Part shown: positions 34,039 through 42,463 of the stretch, piece by piece | How the letters are laid out: each line of letters starts with the position of its first letter | How positions within the stretch are numbered: position 1 is the first letter of the stretch | Source: an uncultured Christensenellaceae bacterium | GTDB taxonomy: Bacteria > Bacillota > Clostridia > Christensenellales > CAG-314 | Assembly (NCBI GenBank): GCA_910585195.1 | Contig: CAJUCX010000001.1 | Location: forward strand, 186,001-250,000 | Direction: 5' to 3' | Length of the DNA: 64,000 nt | Translations under genes and position numbers: made by a program | The notes under the pieces: generated by a model | Database searches by the model: none | Seen by the model: the letters and a program-made list of their open reading frames with translations, nothing else | What the model was told of the DNA's origin: nothing

Positions 34039-35160
34039 TTAAATCTCCCTGTCAGTCAAGTCCATACCGTACAGACGGTATCTTTTGTAAAGCACGCCTC
34101 CCGCCGATTTTATAGATTCGTTGGACTTCGAGTTGTTTTCCATTATAGTAGACGCTTCTATCAGGACGGCGCCCATTCTGTCGGCAGCGTCAAACAATGC
34201 AACGTACAAAGACAATACCGCGCCTTTGTTTTGATACTCCGGCAAGACGTATTGCAGCAATCCCCTTACCGTAGTAATTTTGTTTTTGTAGTAAAGCATT
34301 TTGCACAGCGCAACGGGGTTGAGTTTTCCTTTCATTTTGCGAAACACTTGGTTAAAGTCAGGCACCGCAATAATCGTGCCTATCATTTTACCGTCGGACT
34401 TCCTGCGCGCAAACAGACACAAGTCTTCGCGCAAAAAATTTTTCCACGCCGACACGATGTTATGCAGTGCTTCCACAGAAGGCGCGTCTTGATAAATATC
34501 TTCATTAGTGGCGGCAGCCATAACTTCGCCTATTTCCTTTATCAAAACATCGATATTGTCAAAATCGGCGGTTTCCACATAATAGTCGTAACGCTTTTCG
34601 GAATATTGCGAAACTTTCCTGTATTTGTCTATAGGTATAGTCTGTTTCGTCATCGCATACGCCAACGTATCGAAGTCTTTGCGCATACCGAAGTTTTTCA
34701 ACAATTCTTTGTAGTACGGTTTATTGTAAGAAGTCAACAATACCGGCGCGCAGTCGAACCCTTCTACGAGAATTCCGCGGCGGTTATCTTGGTCAAACGG
34801 AAAGTATGTACCCTCAACCTTTGTTACCCCTCGGCTCTTTAAGTCGTCGCACATCGCGTTTAGCAACAGGTTTGCCGCTTCTTGGTCGTTTACACACTCG
34901 AACATCGAGAAAAATCCGCACGGTTCATTGCCGAATTGTTTATGCTTGTCTACCGTGTACAAAATTCTGCCTTGCACGTTTTTTCCGTCAGACAAAATAA
35001 GAGCCGTATAAATTTCGTCAACCAAAACAACCCTAGTTAAAGTCCGTTTTAAGTCGGCTTTCATATACGGCACGTAAAACTCATCCTTTTTATACAATTT
35101 GTCGGTAAACTTCAAGAACAAGTTTAACGACTTTTTATCTTTTACTTTTTTAATTTGCAT
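34039..35160 (-). CDS. Large GNAT-like acetyltransferase
   Basis: 373 residues of a group often annotated as N-acetyltransferase (YghO-like): FLKFTDKLYKKDEFYVPYM at the N terminus, RILYTVDKHKQFGNEPCGFF near 64, VEGTYFPFDQDNRRGILVEGF near 115, and a C-terminal part with LPEYQNKGAVLSLYVALF near 310 and IEASTIMENNSKSN near 336, where a GNAT acetyl-CoA loop would be. The substrate is unknown. The Shine-Dalgarno sequence is weak. First gene of a pair with DUF819. A short stretch of it is copied at 32616-32689. Confidence 0.75.
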   Translation of the reverse strand: MQIKKVKDKKSLNLFLKFTDKLYKKDEFYVPYMKADLKRTLTRVVLVDEIYTALILSDGKNVQGRILYTVDKHKQFGNEPCGFFSMFECVNDQEAANLLLNAMCDDLKSRGVTKVEGTYFPFDQDNRRGILVEGFDCAPVLLTSYNKPYYKELLKNFGMRKDFDTLAYAMTKQTIPIDKYRKVSQYSEKRYDYYVETADFDNIDVLIKEIGEVMAAATNEDIYQDAPSVEALHNIVSAWKNFLREDLCLFARRKSDGKMIGTIIAVPDFNQVFRKMKGKLNPVALCKMLYYKNKITTVRGLLQYVLPEYQNKGAVLSLYVALFDAADRMGAVLIEASTIMENNSKSNESIKSAGGVLYKRYRLYGMDLTDREI

Positions 35161-35272
35161 TCTGTCTTTAACACACCGAGCCCCTATCAGTCGTCATTAT
35201 AAGGCAAAAATGAAAAATTGTAAAATATTTTTTATTTATAACTCAATCTTTCTAACGGCATTTGAATTTAAC

Positions 35273-35698
35273 CTATTTTGCCGTTTTTTTCTTGGCTTCG
35301 ATTTGCATCATAATTGTGTTTATATGTTTTTCCATAATGGCAGCCAACTCTGCGGAGTGCTCTTCTGCAAAGTCGTCCTCTTCTTCAAACTCGTCAATTT
35401 CGTCGCCGTTGTCTCTGTATCTCACCAAAGGATATTTAAGCATTGCGTTGTCCAAATTTTCGTTAAACTCGGGAGGCAAAATTCTGCTTAAATTTTCGCA
35501 CACATCGTCCAAATCGCCTATCACATCGTGATGCTTAAAGTAAAGAAAATGACTTAAAGTAAAATCCGTCTTTGGCACTTCCATAGTCAATTCTTTGATA
35601 TAGTCAAATAAACTTGCATACGGCTCTTCCAGTTTCTTTTTTCTTTGCAGCTTTTTTGCAATGTCATACCACGTTTTTTCTTTCTTTTTTTCAAACAT
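35273..35698 (-). CDS. Hypothetical acidic/basic protein
   Basis: 141 residues, family not recognised. The N terminus is basic (MFEKKKEKTWYDIAKKLQRKK), the middle holds FTLSHFLYFKHHDVIGDLDD, and residues 100-118 are very acidic (GDEIDEFEEEDDFAEEH) before a basic end. Probably cytoplasmic. AAAGGAAAA precedes the ATG. It ends 110 bases before the GNAT-like gene. Confidence 0.6.
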   Translation of the reverse strand: MFEKKKEKTWYDIAKKLQRKKKLEEPYASLFDYIKELTMEVPKTDFTLSHFLYFKHHDVIGDLDDVCENLSRILPPEFNENLDNAMLKYPLVRYRDNGDEIDEFEEEDDFAEEHSAELAAIMEKHINTIMMQIEAKKKTAK

Positions 35699-35780
35699 AA
35701 ATTTATTTTCCTTTACCGAGGCAGATTACGTTTCATGGAAATAAGTTTATTCATTTTATCTATGCTTATTTTATGTTTTG

Positions 35781-35916
35781 CTTTCAAATAAACAAACTTA
35801 TTTGAAAGTAAATCGCACGGAGTGCTCCGCAGACCAAAAAAATTTCGCGGCAAAATTTCAGACACACCGCAATGTAAACAAAAAATAAGTAAATGCGCTT
35901 AGCGGAAATTTTTTTG
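35781..35916 (+). repeat. Dispersed intergenic repeat, copy B (long form)
   Basis: CTTTCAAATAA/TTATTTGAAAG hairpin (35781-35808), TCGCACGGAGTGCTCCGC, CAAAAAAATTTCGCGGC, variable stretch, GCGCTTAGCGGAAATTTTTTTG. It ends four bases before a copy of the tRNA-Arg 3' end. Confidence 0.85.
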
Positions 35917-35919
35917 TAT

Positions 35920-35940
35920 TGGTGCATCCGCCGAGGCTCG
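35920..35940 (-). repeat. Duplicated 3' end of tRNA-Arg
   Basis: 21 bases matching the last 21 of the tRNA (T-arm end, acceptor 3' strand and CCA) with one difference, 110 bases beyond the tRNA 3' end. Such copies mark integration at a tRNA attachment site, but only repeat DNA and no integrase gene lies nearby. DNA between 35941 and 36050 shows no gene. Confidence 0.7.
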
Positions 35941-36050
35941 TAAGGAGCGTAGCGACGGTATAGCGATTACTAACCGCAGGTTTAATCGCGTTACTGTGAG
36001 AGCCTACGCTGAACTTAAATTGACTTTCTGTGTAAATAATACTTTGTTAA

Positions 36051-36126
36051 TGGTGCGTCCGCCGAGGCTCGAACTCGGAACGGGGGCGTCGGAGGCCCCT
36101 GTTTTATCCAATTAGACTACGGGCGC
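36051..36126 (-). tRNA. tRNA-Arg (anticodon CCG)
   Basis: 76 bases including an encoded CCA. Acceptor GCGCCCG/CGGACGC, D arm with AATTGGAT loop, anticodon stem GGGGC/GCCCC with loop CTCCGAC (anticodon CCG), T arm CCGAG/CTCGG with TTCGAGC. Two C-A mismatches, at 4:69 in the acceptor and 12:23 in the D stem, are unusual and hint that the gene may be decaying. Confidence 0.88.
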
Positions 36127-36137
36127 ATAACCGCAAA

Positions 36138-36166
36138 AAACAAGCCCCGTAAAAGGGCTTGCCTTT
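36138..36166 (-). terminator. gapA terminator
   Basis: GCAAGCCC/GGGCTTG hairpin 20 bases after the gapA stop, with TTTTTTGCGG downstream on the minus strand. Confidence 0.8.
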
Positions 36167-36183
36167 TGCTAATGAAATTAAAA

Positions 36184-37203
36184 TTATTTATTGTCGACAG
36201 AGCACATATGGCAAATGAGGTCAACAACCTTGTTGCTGTAACCCATTTCGTTGTCATACCAAGAAACGAGTTTTACAAACGTAGGGTTGAGCATAATGCC
36301 TGCGGTTGCGTCAAATATGCTCGTGCAGGTTTCCCCTATAAAGTCGCTTGAAACGACTGCGTCTTCGGTGTATTTCAAAATGCCTTTAAGCGGGCCGTCG
36401 GCAGCCTTTTTCATTGCGGCTTTGATGTCATCGTATGTAGCAGGTTTTGCAAGTTTGCAAGTAAGGTCTACAACGGATACGTCAAGCGTAGGCACGCGGA
36501 AAGCCATACCGGTAAGTTTGCCGTTGAGGTCAGGTATAACCTTGCCTACTGCTTTTGCCGCGCCTGTCGACGACGGAATAATGTTTCCGCTTGCAGCCCT
36601 GCCGCCGCGCCAGTCTTTAAGAGAAGGACCGTCAACGGTCTTTTGAGTTGCTGTAGTAGAGTGAACGGTAGTCATAAGACCCTCTACAATGCCGAAATTG
36701 TCGTGCACTACTTTTGCCAAAGGCGCAAGACAGTTTGTCGTGCAGCTTGCGTTGGAAACGACTTTCATACTGCTGTCATATTTATCGTTGTTTACGCCCA
36801 TTACAAACATAGGAGCGTCGCTGCTAGGCGCCGTGATAACTACTTTTTTTGCACCGCCTTCCAAGTGAGCGCTTGCCTTTTCCGTAGTGGTAAAGAAACC
36901 GCTTGACTCTGCGACGTAATCTACGCCGACTTTGCCCCACGGCACGAGTTTAGGTTCTCTTTCATTGTAAACGGCAATTTTTTTGCCGTTGATAAGGATA
37001 CCGCCTTCGGTCGGCTCTACCGTGCCTTTGAACTGCCCGTGTATGCTGTCGTATTTGAAAACATAGCACATATAAGACAAATCGGTAAAAGCAGGGTCGT
37101 TTATAGCCACAACTTCAACGTTGTTGCGTTGAAGAGCGGCACGCATAACCAACCTTCCTATTCTGCCGAAGCCGTTGATACCCATTTTTGCAACTTTTGT
37201 CAT
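36184..37203 (-). CDS. gapA: Glyceraldehyde-3-phosphate dehydrogenase
   Basis: Glycolytic enzyme, 339 residues. NAD-binding INGFGRIGRLVMRA near residue 8, catalytic cysteine in SNASCTTNCLAP near 150, STGAAKAVGKV near 208 and SWYDNEMGYSNKVVDL near 317. GGAGGTG precedes the ATG. Single-gene unit with its own terminator. Confidence 0.98.
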   Translation of the reverse strand: MTKVAKMGINGFGRIGRLVMRAALQRNNVEVVAINDPAFTDLSYMCYVFKYDSIHGQFKGTVEPTEGGILINGKKIAVYNEREPKLVPWGKVGVDYVAESSGFFTTTEKASAHLEGGAKKVVITAPSSDAPMFVMGVNNDKYDSSMKVVSNASCTTNCLAPLAKVVHDNFGIVEGLMTTVHSTTATQKTVDGPSLKDWRGGRAASGNIIPSSTGAAKAVGKVIPDLNGKLTGMAFRVPTLDVSVVDLTCKLAKPATYDDIKAAMKKAADGPLKGILKYTEDAVVSSDFIGETCTSIFDATAGIMLNPTFVKLVSWYDNEMGYSNKVVDLICHMCSVDNK

Positions 37204-37241
37204 ATTACACCTCCGTTTATAACAAAAAACAATTCATAATT

Positions 37242-38360
37242 TTATTTAAGGTTTTCGGGATTGAGGCCTTCCAACTCTTTAATAACAAATCTGCCGTCCT
37301 TGCGTATAAGTTTGCCGTCGAAATAAATTTCTCCGCCACCGTACTCAGGCGTTTGAATAAGCACCAAATCCCAATGCACGGTGGAACGGTTGCCGTTGTC
37401 GGCATCGTCGTACGCGTTGCCCGGCGTAAAATGTATGCTGCCGGCAATTTTTTCGTCAAACAAAATATCGCAAATGGCGTCGTTTATATACGGGTTTACG
37501 CCTATGGCAAACTCACCTACGAATCTTGCTCCTTCGTCGCTGTCCAAAATTTCGTTAAGCTCTTTGTCAAGACCGTTTGTGCAGGTTGCCTTTATAATTT
37601 TGCCGTCTTTGAACGTAAGAGAAATATTTTCGAAACGCTTGCCCCTGTTCATAGTAGGCGTGTTGTAAGTTATCACGCCGTTTACGCTTGATTTAACGGG
37701 CGCGGTATAAACTTCCCCATCGGGAATGTTCATCTTTCCCGCGCACTTAATGCCCTTTATTCCTTTTATGGAAAAAGTCAAATCGGTATTAGGCGAAACT
37801 ATGCGCACTTTGTCTGTCTTTGCCATATACGCTTGCAAAGCGTCCATAGCCCTGTCCATCTTGCCGTAATCCAAATTGCATACGTCAAAGTAAAAATCTT
37901 CAAACTTTTCGGTAGACATCTGCGCCAACTGCGCCATAGATGGATTTGGATAACGCAATATAACCCACTTTTTTGAGAGTCTTATGTTCAAATGGACTTC
38001 GTCTTGATATACTATGCTGTAAGTTTTTATATTTTCGCTCGGCACGTCGCTGTTTTCAAAGGTATTGCTTCCGCCCCTTATGCCGATATAGGCGTCCATT
38101 TTTTGCATACGGTATGCATCGAAGTCCGCCCAACGCTTGCAATGCTCTGCACTCGTGCCGCAAAGCAACGCGCGGTTTACCCTTTGGTCGTTTATCTCTA
38201 CAAACGGGTATCCGCCCGCTTTGTAAACGGCTTTTACAAGTTCTTCCACAAGCGCGCCGTCAACTCCGGTAACGTCTATAAGTACGTTTTCCCCTTTCTT
38301 TACCGCACAACTGTAATTTACCAAGTTTTCCGCCAAAGTTGTCATTCTGCTGTCTGTCAT
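37242..38360 (-). CDS. M29 family aminopeptidase (AmpS/PepS-like)
   Basis: 372 residues. Metal-dependent aminopeptidase family M29: GENVLIDVTG near residue 18, YPNPSMAQLAQMS near 137, GEVYTAPV near 214, EFAIGVNPYI near 288, GSIHFTPGNAYD near 312 and STVHWDLVLI near 329, covering the usual Glu/His metal ligands. No signal peptide, so it probably trims peptides in the cytoplasm. GAGGG lies before the ATG. Confidence 0.9.
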   Translation of the reverse strand: MTDSRMTTLAENLVNYSCAVKKGENVLIDVTGVDGALVEELVKAVYKAGGYPFVEINDQRVNRALLCGTSAEHCKRWADFDAYRMQKMDAYIGIRGGSNTFENSDVPSENIKTYSIVYQDEVHLNIRLSKKWVILRYPNPSMAQLAQMSTEKFEDFYFDVCNLDYGKMDRAMDALQAYMAKTDKVRIVSPNTDLTFSIKGIKGIKCAGKMNIPDGEVYTAPVKSSVNGVITYNTPTMNRGKRFENISLTFKDGKIIKATCTNGLDKELNEILDSDEGARFVGEFAIGVNPYINDAICDILFDEKIAGSIHFTPGNAYDDADNGNRSTVHWDLVLIQTPEYGGGEIYFDGKLIRKDGRFVIKELEGLNPENLK

Positions 38361-38749
38361 TTATATTTTACCCTCGTCCCCTATAAAAAAATTTATTACC
38401 GCAACTCAAACCGATTGCAATGCAACCTCGTCTTTTGCCATACATAAATTTTTTTACATATTTATATTGTCTTTATTATTCCTGTTTGATATGGAATATT
38501 ATACCAAATATTGTTCTTAATTTCAATACGGTTTTATATTTTTATCAATGAAAATATTATACAAAAAAATAAAGGACGGATTACTCCGTCCTTTAAGTTT
38601 GTTTAACCGTCAATTATCACTCTCGGTAAAGAATTGTAAACACACAATCCTGAATTAGGAACACAATATGTTATACAAAATGAGCAGTATGATTTACTTT
38701 CGAGCAACAATCAACAGGGAAACACTGTTATAATTGCAATCCTAATGGA
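38361..38749. other. Intergenic region between aminopeptidase and lipoprotein 2
   Basis: 389 bases. It holds a terminator at 38568-38598 (AAAGGACGGA/TCCGTCCTTT with a T-rich tail on the minus strand, serving lipoprotein 2) and an A/T-rich inverted pair AAAAAAATTTA (38388) / TAAATTTTTTT (38445) that may be a remnant of the dispersed repeat. No gene is seen. Confidence 0.6.
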
Positions 38750-40687
38750 TTAGCAAGCATCTCCGCCGGATGAACCGCCTGTGCTGCCACCGGTTGAACC
38801 GCCGCTTGTGCCGTTTGAAGAACCTGCATCGCCTGCTTCAGGAAGTTCGATTTTAGGAATCGGGTTGTAAGAAGCGTATTTGTTTTGGTCAAATACAGCC
38901 TTAACTGCTTCTATCCAAGCTTTGTATTCCGGAGTTGATTCGTCTGAAGTGTCAGCCCAGTAGTATTCTGCTTCTTTCCAAACTTTCAATTCTGCAGATT
39001 TGCCTTCTTGAGCGCTGAAGCCCATGATGTTAGGTACGCACATACGAGTTGCGGTTTGGTCGTTGATGAAGAGTTGATATCTGTTGCCGCGACCGAGCAT
39101 GTCTGACTTCCATTGTACGTTCCAGTACGAGAAGTAAGTAGTACCGCCCGCGCCGATTGCATCGAGCAATCTGAGGTAAAGTCCTGAGAAAGTCATGTTA
39201 TCTTTAGTAACGGATGCAAAACGAGTAGTATTGTCACCAGTAGAAATTGCTTGGTTACCGGTTCTGATGTTCATACCTGTTGAAACAGCTTTTCCGTTAA
39301 GGTAAACAGAAGTCGAACCGTCAAGGTTAGGGTCGAAGAAGAAGATTCTGCTGATGCCGTAGTCTTTAGCCATATCGCTAGTCAATTTTGCAATCGACTG
39401 AGTGTTAGGGCACCATGCGCCGCCGAAGAATACGTTGAAGTCGCCTTTGCAGTTCTTCAAGATATCCAAAAATTCGTGATAAGTAATAACTTCGTATACG
39501 CTGCCGCTACCTTCGCCAAGGAAACCGTCGGTTGCAGTGTCATAGTCGCCTGACATATGGAGACGGTAGTCGCCGAAGTAGTCAAACGAGCAGATGTTGC
39601 TTGCGTCAAATGCTTCTGGCGCATAAGGGCCGTTGCCGTAGTCGGTTCCGCTTACAAGGTTGCCTGCAAAACTAGGTTTAGTTGTTGCAATTGCTTGAAT
39701 TACAGTTTCAAGAACTGCTTCCTCAGTACCGATTTTGCCTTCTTTAATACTTGAATTGTAAGCATAAGAAGTGGAAGTTGAAACATCACCCATCCAAACG
39801 TCTTGTTCACCGGTAATATCAGTTCCTTCTGCGTCTTTTAATTTTTTACTAGTAACGTCGAAGTTGAAAGCAGCACCGATTTTGTTTGATGCAGTAACTT
39901 TTTGAAGGTCAGCATCACTCATAGTGAAACTAATCCAACCTGCTTTGCATTCTTTTACTGCCATACCGTTTGCATCGTAAATAACTTTGCCGTCAGTACC
40001 TTTTTTGTCAACCTTAGATGCTTTTTCGTTCCAGATTTTGTAAGTTTGTACAGAAGTAGTAGTTGCACTAGGTGCACCGCTTACGCTGATGCCGATAAGT
40101 GCTGCTTCTGGGATATCGTCAGCAGTCAAACCTTCCGGAGCAGTCAAGCCGTGGCTCTTGTAAGTACCGAGATAAGTTTGAAGTGCCTTTCTGATGTTAG
40201 CAGCCTTTGTGCTTACAGTAGCGATTGACGGGCTGTTGAGATACAAACCGTCAACATAGTCAACTTCCGTAACGGCACCGTTTTGTTGTTTGCCGTCATC
40301 GCTAACTTTGCCGTGTTTTTCTTTGGCATATTTAGCTTCGGTTTCAGCAGTAGTTGCACCGCCGTCAAGTTTGAGGTCGAGGTTATAAACCTGTACGTCG
40401 TACTTTATAGCCAAATCGTTTACAGTTTTGATGTTAGCCTGTGCTTTGCTGTCCCATGCGCCGCCTGTGTAAATAAGATACTCACCAGGGGTTTTCATCA
40501 TCATAGTAAGTTGCAAGAATACCATCGGATGAATGCGTATATCTTTCTCGTCCTTTAATGATGAATAGACACTTCTGTAATAGTTGTACTCGTCGGCAGG
40601 GTTAGGATTAGAACCGCAAGCGGTAAGGCTAAACACGCCGAAAATCATAACAACTGACAAAAGCACTGTCAAAAGTTTCTTTTTCAT
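38750..40687 (-). CDS. Lipoprotein paralogue with tandem thioredoxin-like segments and GGDAC C terminus
   Basis: 645 residues, paralogue of the protein at 29302-30732. Lipobox LTAC, C24. Segment 1 (about 68-110) reads GEYLIYTGGAWDSKAQANIK, with Asp where segment 2 has Cys. Segment 2 (about 416-458) reads VFFGGAWCPNTQSIAK and KDYGISRIFFFDPNLD, with C426. RMCVPN recurs at 548-553. Residues 619-645 are Gly/Ser/Thr-rich and end GGDAC, Cys645 last. The extra 170 residues lie between the two segments (about 115-340). AGGAGG precedes the ATG. A consensus promoter with an XRE-type palindrome drives it. Confidence 0.78.
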   Translation of the reverse strand: MKKKLLTVLLSVVMIFGVFSLTACGSNPNPADEYNYYRSVYSSLKDEKDIRIHPMVFLQLTMMMKTPGEYLIYTGGAWDSKAQANIKTVNDLAIKYDVQVYNLDLKLDGGATTAETEAKYAKEKHGKVSDDGKQQNGAVTEVDYVDGLYLNSPSIATVSTKAANIRKALQTYLGTYKSHGLTAPEGLTADDIPEAALIGISVSGAPSATTTSVQTYKIWNEKASKVDKKGTDGKVIYDANGMAVKECKAGWISFTMSDADLQKVTASNKIGAAFNFDVTSKKLKDAEGTDITGEQDVWMGDVSTSTSYAYNSSIKEGKIGTEEAVLETVIQAIATTKPSFAGNLVSGTDYGNGPYAPEAFDASNICSFDYFGDYRLHMSGDYDTATDGFLGEGSGSVYEVITYHEFLDILKNCKGDFNVFFGGAWCPNTQSIAKLTSDMAKDYGISRIFFFDPNLDGSTSVYLNGKAVSTGMNIRTGNQAISTGDNTTRFASVTKDNMTFSGLYLRLLDAIGAGGTTYFSYWNVQWKSDMLGRGNRYQLFINDQTATRMCVPNIMGFSAQEGKSAELKVWKEAEYYWADTSDESTPEYKAWIEAVKAVFDQNKYASYNPIPKIELPEAGDAGSSNGTSGGSTGGSTGGSSGGDAC

Positions 40688-40689
40688 AT

Positions 40690-40818
40690 AGTCCTCCTAT
40701 AATTTTTTCCGCGGGGTCTGCCCGCAACTGCCACACCTGCTGCTCGACCGGTAGGCAAAGGCACTTTTTTTTCTGCGCTGTGCCGATGCGCAGTCTTTAA
40801 GCAATGTTTTATTGCTTT
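40690..40818 (-). promoter_or_regulatory. GC-rich, possibly structured 5' leader of lipoprotein 2
   Basis: About 130 transcribed bases before the start. Candidate stems on the minus strand: CTGCGC/GCGCAG, TGCC-ACC/GGT-GGCA and GCGGG/CCCGC. It is clearly richer in G and C than neighbouring intergenic DNA. I do not recognise a known riboswitch. Confidence 0.4.
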
Positions 40819-40870
40819 TATTGAATTATAAGCAATAAATTATTGCTTGTCAAGACTAAAAAGCAATAAA
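40808..40870 (-). promoter_or_regulatory. Lipoprotein 2 promoter with embedded XRE-type operator
   Basis: Minus-strand TTGACA (40848-40853), 17-base spacer, TATAAT (40825-40830), both perfect consensus. The 19-bp palindrome AAGCAATAAATTATTGCTT (40830-40848) fills the spacer exactly. Further half sites occur at 40810-40817 (TTATTGCT) and 40861-40869 (AAGCAATAA). The divergent XRE gene starts at 40913, so its product is the likely binder and would block this promoter and its own. Confidence 0.7.
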
Positions 40871-40912
40871 ATATTACTTTTTCTTTATAATTACAACTTG
40901 ACGCGGGAAGAT

Positions 40913-41245
40913 ATGATAAGAATAAAAGAATTGAGAGAAGAAAAGAATATTTTACAGAGAGACCTGTCAACTTCATTAAACCGTACGCGCGCTTGCGTTT
41001 CGTCGTGGGAACAGGGCAAGACGGAACCGAGTATAGAAGACCTTTCAAAAATGGCAGATTTGTTTGGCGTATCCGTCGACTATCTTATAGGAAGAGTTGA
41101 CAATGCGGAAACTAAGCTGGAAAACGAAGAAAAACAAAAAAGTCCGGAAGAAATCATTGCAGAATTGTTTCGCACACTTCCGGAAAGACAAAAATGGCAA
41201 ACCATTGGTTTTGTACAAGCATTGGTAAAGCACAACGACTTTTGA
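40913..41245 (+). CDS. XRE-family helix-turn-helix regulator
   Basis: 110 residues. Helix-turn-helix at about 5-60 (IKELREEKNILQRDLSTSLN, ACVSSWEQGKTEPSIEDLSKMADLFGVSVDYLIGR), then a linker and a C-terminal helix pair with EIIAELFRTLPERQKWQ. GGGAAG lies six bases before ATG at 40913. It is divergent from lipoprotein 2, with a palindromic operator between them, so it probably represses both. Confidence 0.9.
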   Translation: MIRIKELREEKNILQRDLSTSLNRTRACVSSWEQGKTEPSIEDLSKMADLFGVSVDYLIGRVDNAETKLENEEKQKSPEEIIAELFRTLPERQKWQTIGFVQALVKHNDF

Positions 41246-41423
41246 AACACAGCTTTTGTTTTTTTGAAGCATTTTGCCATAACTTGCCTAAACATTTTTA
41301 ATAGAAGCATAAACGCTATATATAATAAAGTGAAAGACGCGCATTATAAAACAAATATCTTGCAAATTTTGTATTGACGCTTTATTTACAAAGATGTTCA
41401 ACCGAATCATACAATGATGTTAC

Positions 41424-41466
41424 AATTACCAAAAATTTACCGATAATCAGTAAATTTTTGGTAATT
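41424..41466 (+). terminator. Long A/T-rich hairpin, likely terminator
   Basis: Perfect 17-base arms AATTACCAAAAATTTAC / GTAAATTTTTGGTAATT around a nine-base loop, followed by TTTTT. It lies between the XRE gene and fba. The 294-base gap holds this hairpin and the fba promoter region (TATAAT at 41505-41510) only. Confidence 0.6.
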
Positions 41467-41539
41467 TTTTTAAGTTACCCCTTTTTTTTTGCCTCGCTTT
41501 AATATATAATGAAATATATGAAGTTTGGAGGTGGTTTTT

Positions 41540-42463
41540 ATGCCATTGGTTACAACAACAGAAATGTTCAAAAAAGCATACAAAGGCGGTTATGCAATCG
41601 GCGCGTTTAACATCAACAATATGGAAACTATACAAGGTATAGTCGAAGCAGGTGTTGAAACAAAGTCGCCGCTTATTTTGCAGGTGTCAAAAGGAGCAAG
41701 GCAATACGCAAACACGACTTATCTTAAAAAACTTATGGAAGCGGCAGTGCAAGAAAGCAATTTGCCTATTGCCTTCCATTTAGACCACGGCGACAGTTTC
41801 GAACTGTGCAAAGACTGCGTAGACAACGGCTTTACTTCCGTTATGATTGACGCAAGCCATATGCCTTTTGAAGAAAACATTGCGCTTACAAAAAAAGTTG
41901 TAGAATATGCTCACGACCGCGGCGTTGTAGTAGAGGCGGAACTCGGTAAACTTGCAGGTATAGAAGAACACGTGCAAAACGATACCCATCAATATACCGA
42001 CCCCGGCGAAGTTGAAGAATTTGTGTCAAAGACAGGAGTAGACAGTCTTGCAATTGCAATAGGCACGTCGCACGGAGCATACAAATTTAAGGGCAAGGCA
42101 GAATTGCGTTTCGATATTTTGGAAAAAATAGAAAAACTTTTGCCTGACTTCCCTATCGTTTTACACGGAGCGTCAAGCGTACCGCAAAAATTTGTCGATT
42201 TGATTGACAAATACGGCGGAAACGTAAAAGGCGCGCAGGGCGTACCGGAAGAATTACTGCGCAAAGCGGCCGCAATGTCCGTTTGCAAAATAAACATCGA
42301 CAGCGATATAAGGCTTGCCGTAACGGCTTGCATTCGTCAGCACTTTGCAGAGCATCCGGAGCATTTCGACCCGCGTCAATATCTGTCCCCTGCCCGCACA
42401 GCCATTAAAGAAATGGTAAAACACAAAATTATCAACGTGTTAGGTTCCGACGGAAAGGCATAA
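41540..42463 (+). CDS. fba: Class II fructose-bisphosphate aldolase
   Basis: Zinc-dependent aldolase of glycolysis/gluconeogenesis, 307 residues. Motifs: YAIGAFNINNME near residue 18, HLDHGDSFELC near 81, DASHMPFEEN near 104, VEAELGKLAG near 132, GTSHGAYKF near 177 and VLHGASSVP near 207 covering zinc and phosphate ligands. GGAGGTGG lies before ATG at 41540. It has its own terminator. Confidence 0.97.
   Translation: MPLVTTTEMFKKAYKGGYAIGAFNINNMETIQGIVEAGVETKSPLILQVSKGARQYANTTYLKKLMEAAVQESNLPIAFHLDHGDSFELCKDCVDNGFTSVMIDASHMPFEENIALTKKVVEYAHDRGVVVEAELGKLAGIEEHVQNDTHQYTDPGEVEEFVSKTGVDSLAIAIGTSHGAYKFKGKAELRFDILEKIEKLLPDFPIVLHGASSVPQKFVDLIDKYGGNVKGAQGVPEELLRKAAAMSVCKINIDSDIRLAVTACIRQHFAEHPEHFDPRQYLSPARTAIKEMVKHKIINVLGSDGKA

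Noticed and set aside
35700..36130. Integrated mobile element at tRNA-Arg
   Set aside because: A 3' end copy is present, but only 110 bases lie between it and the tRNA and no integrase or cargo is seen. I kept it as a relic, not an element.
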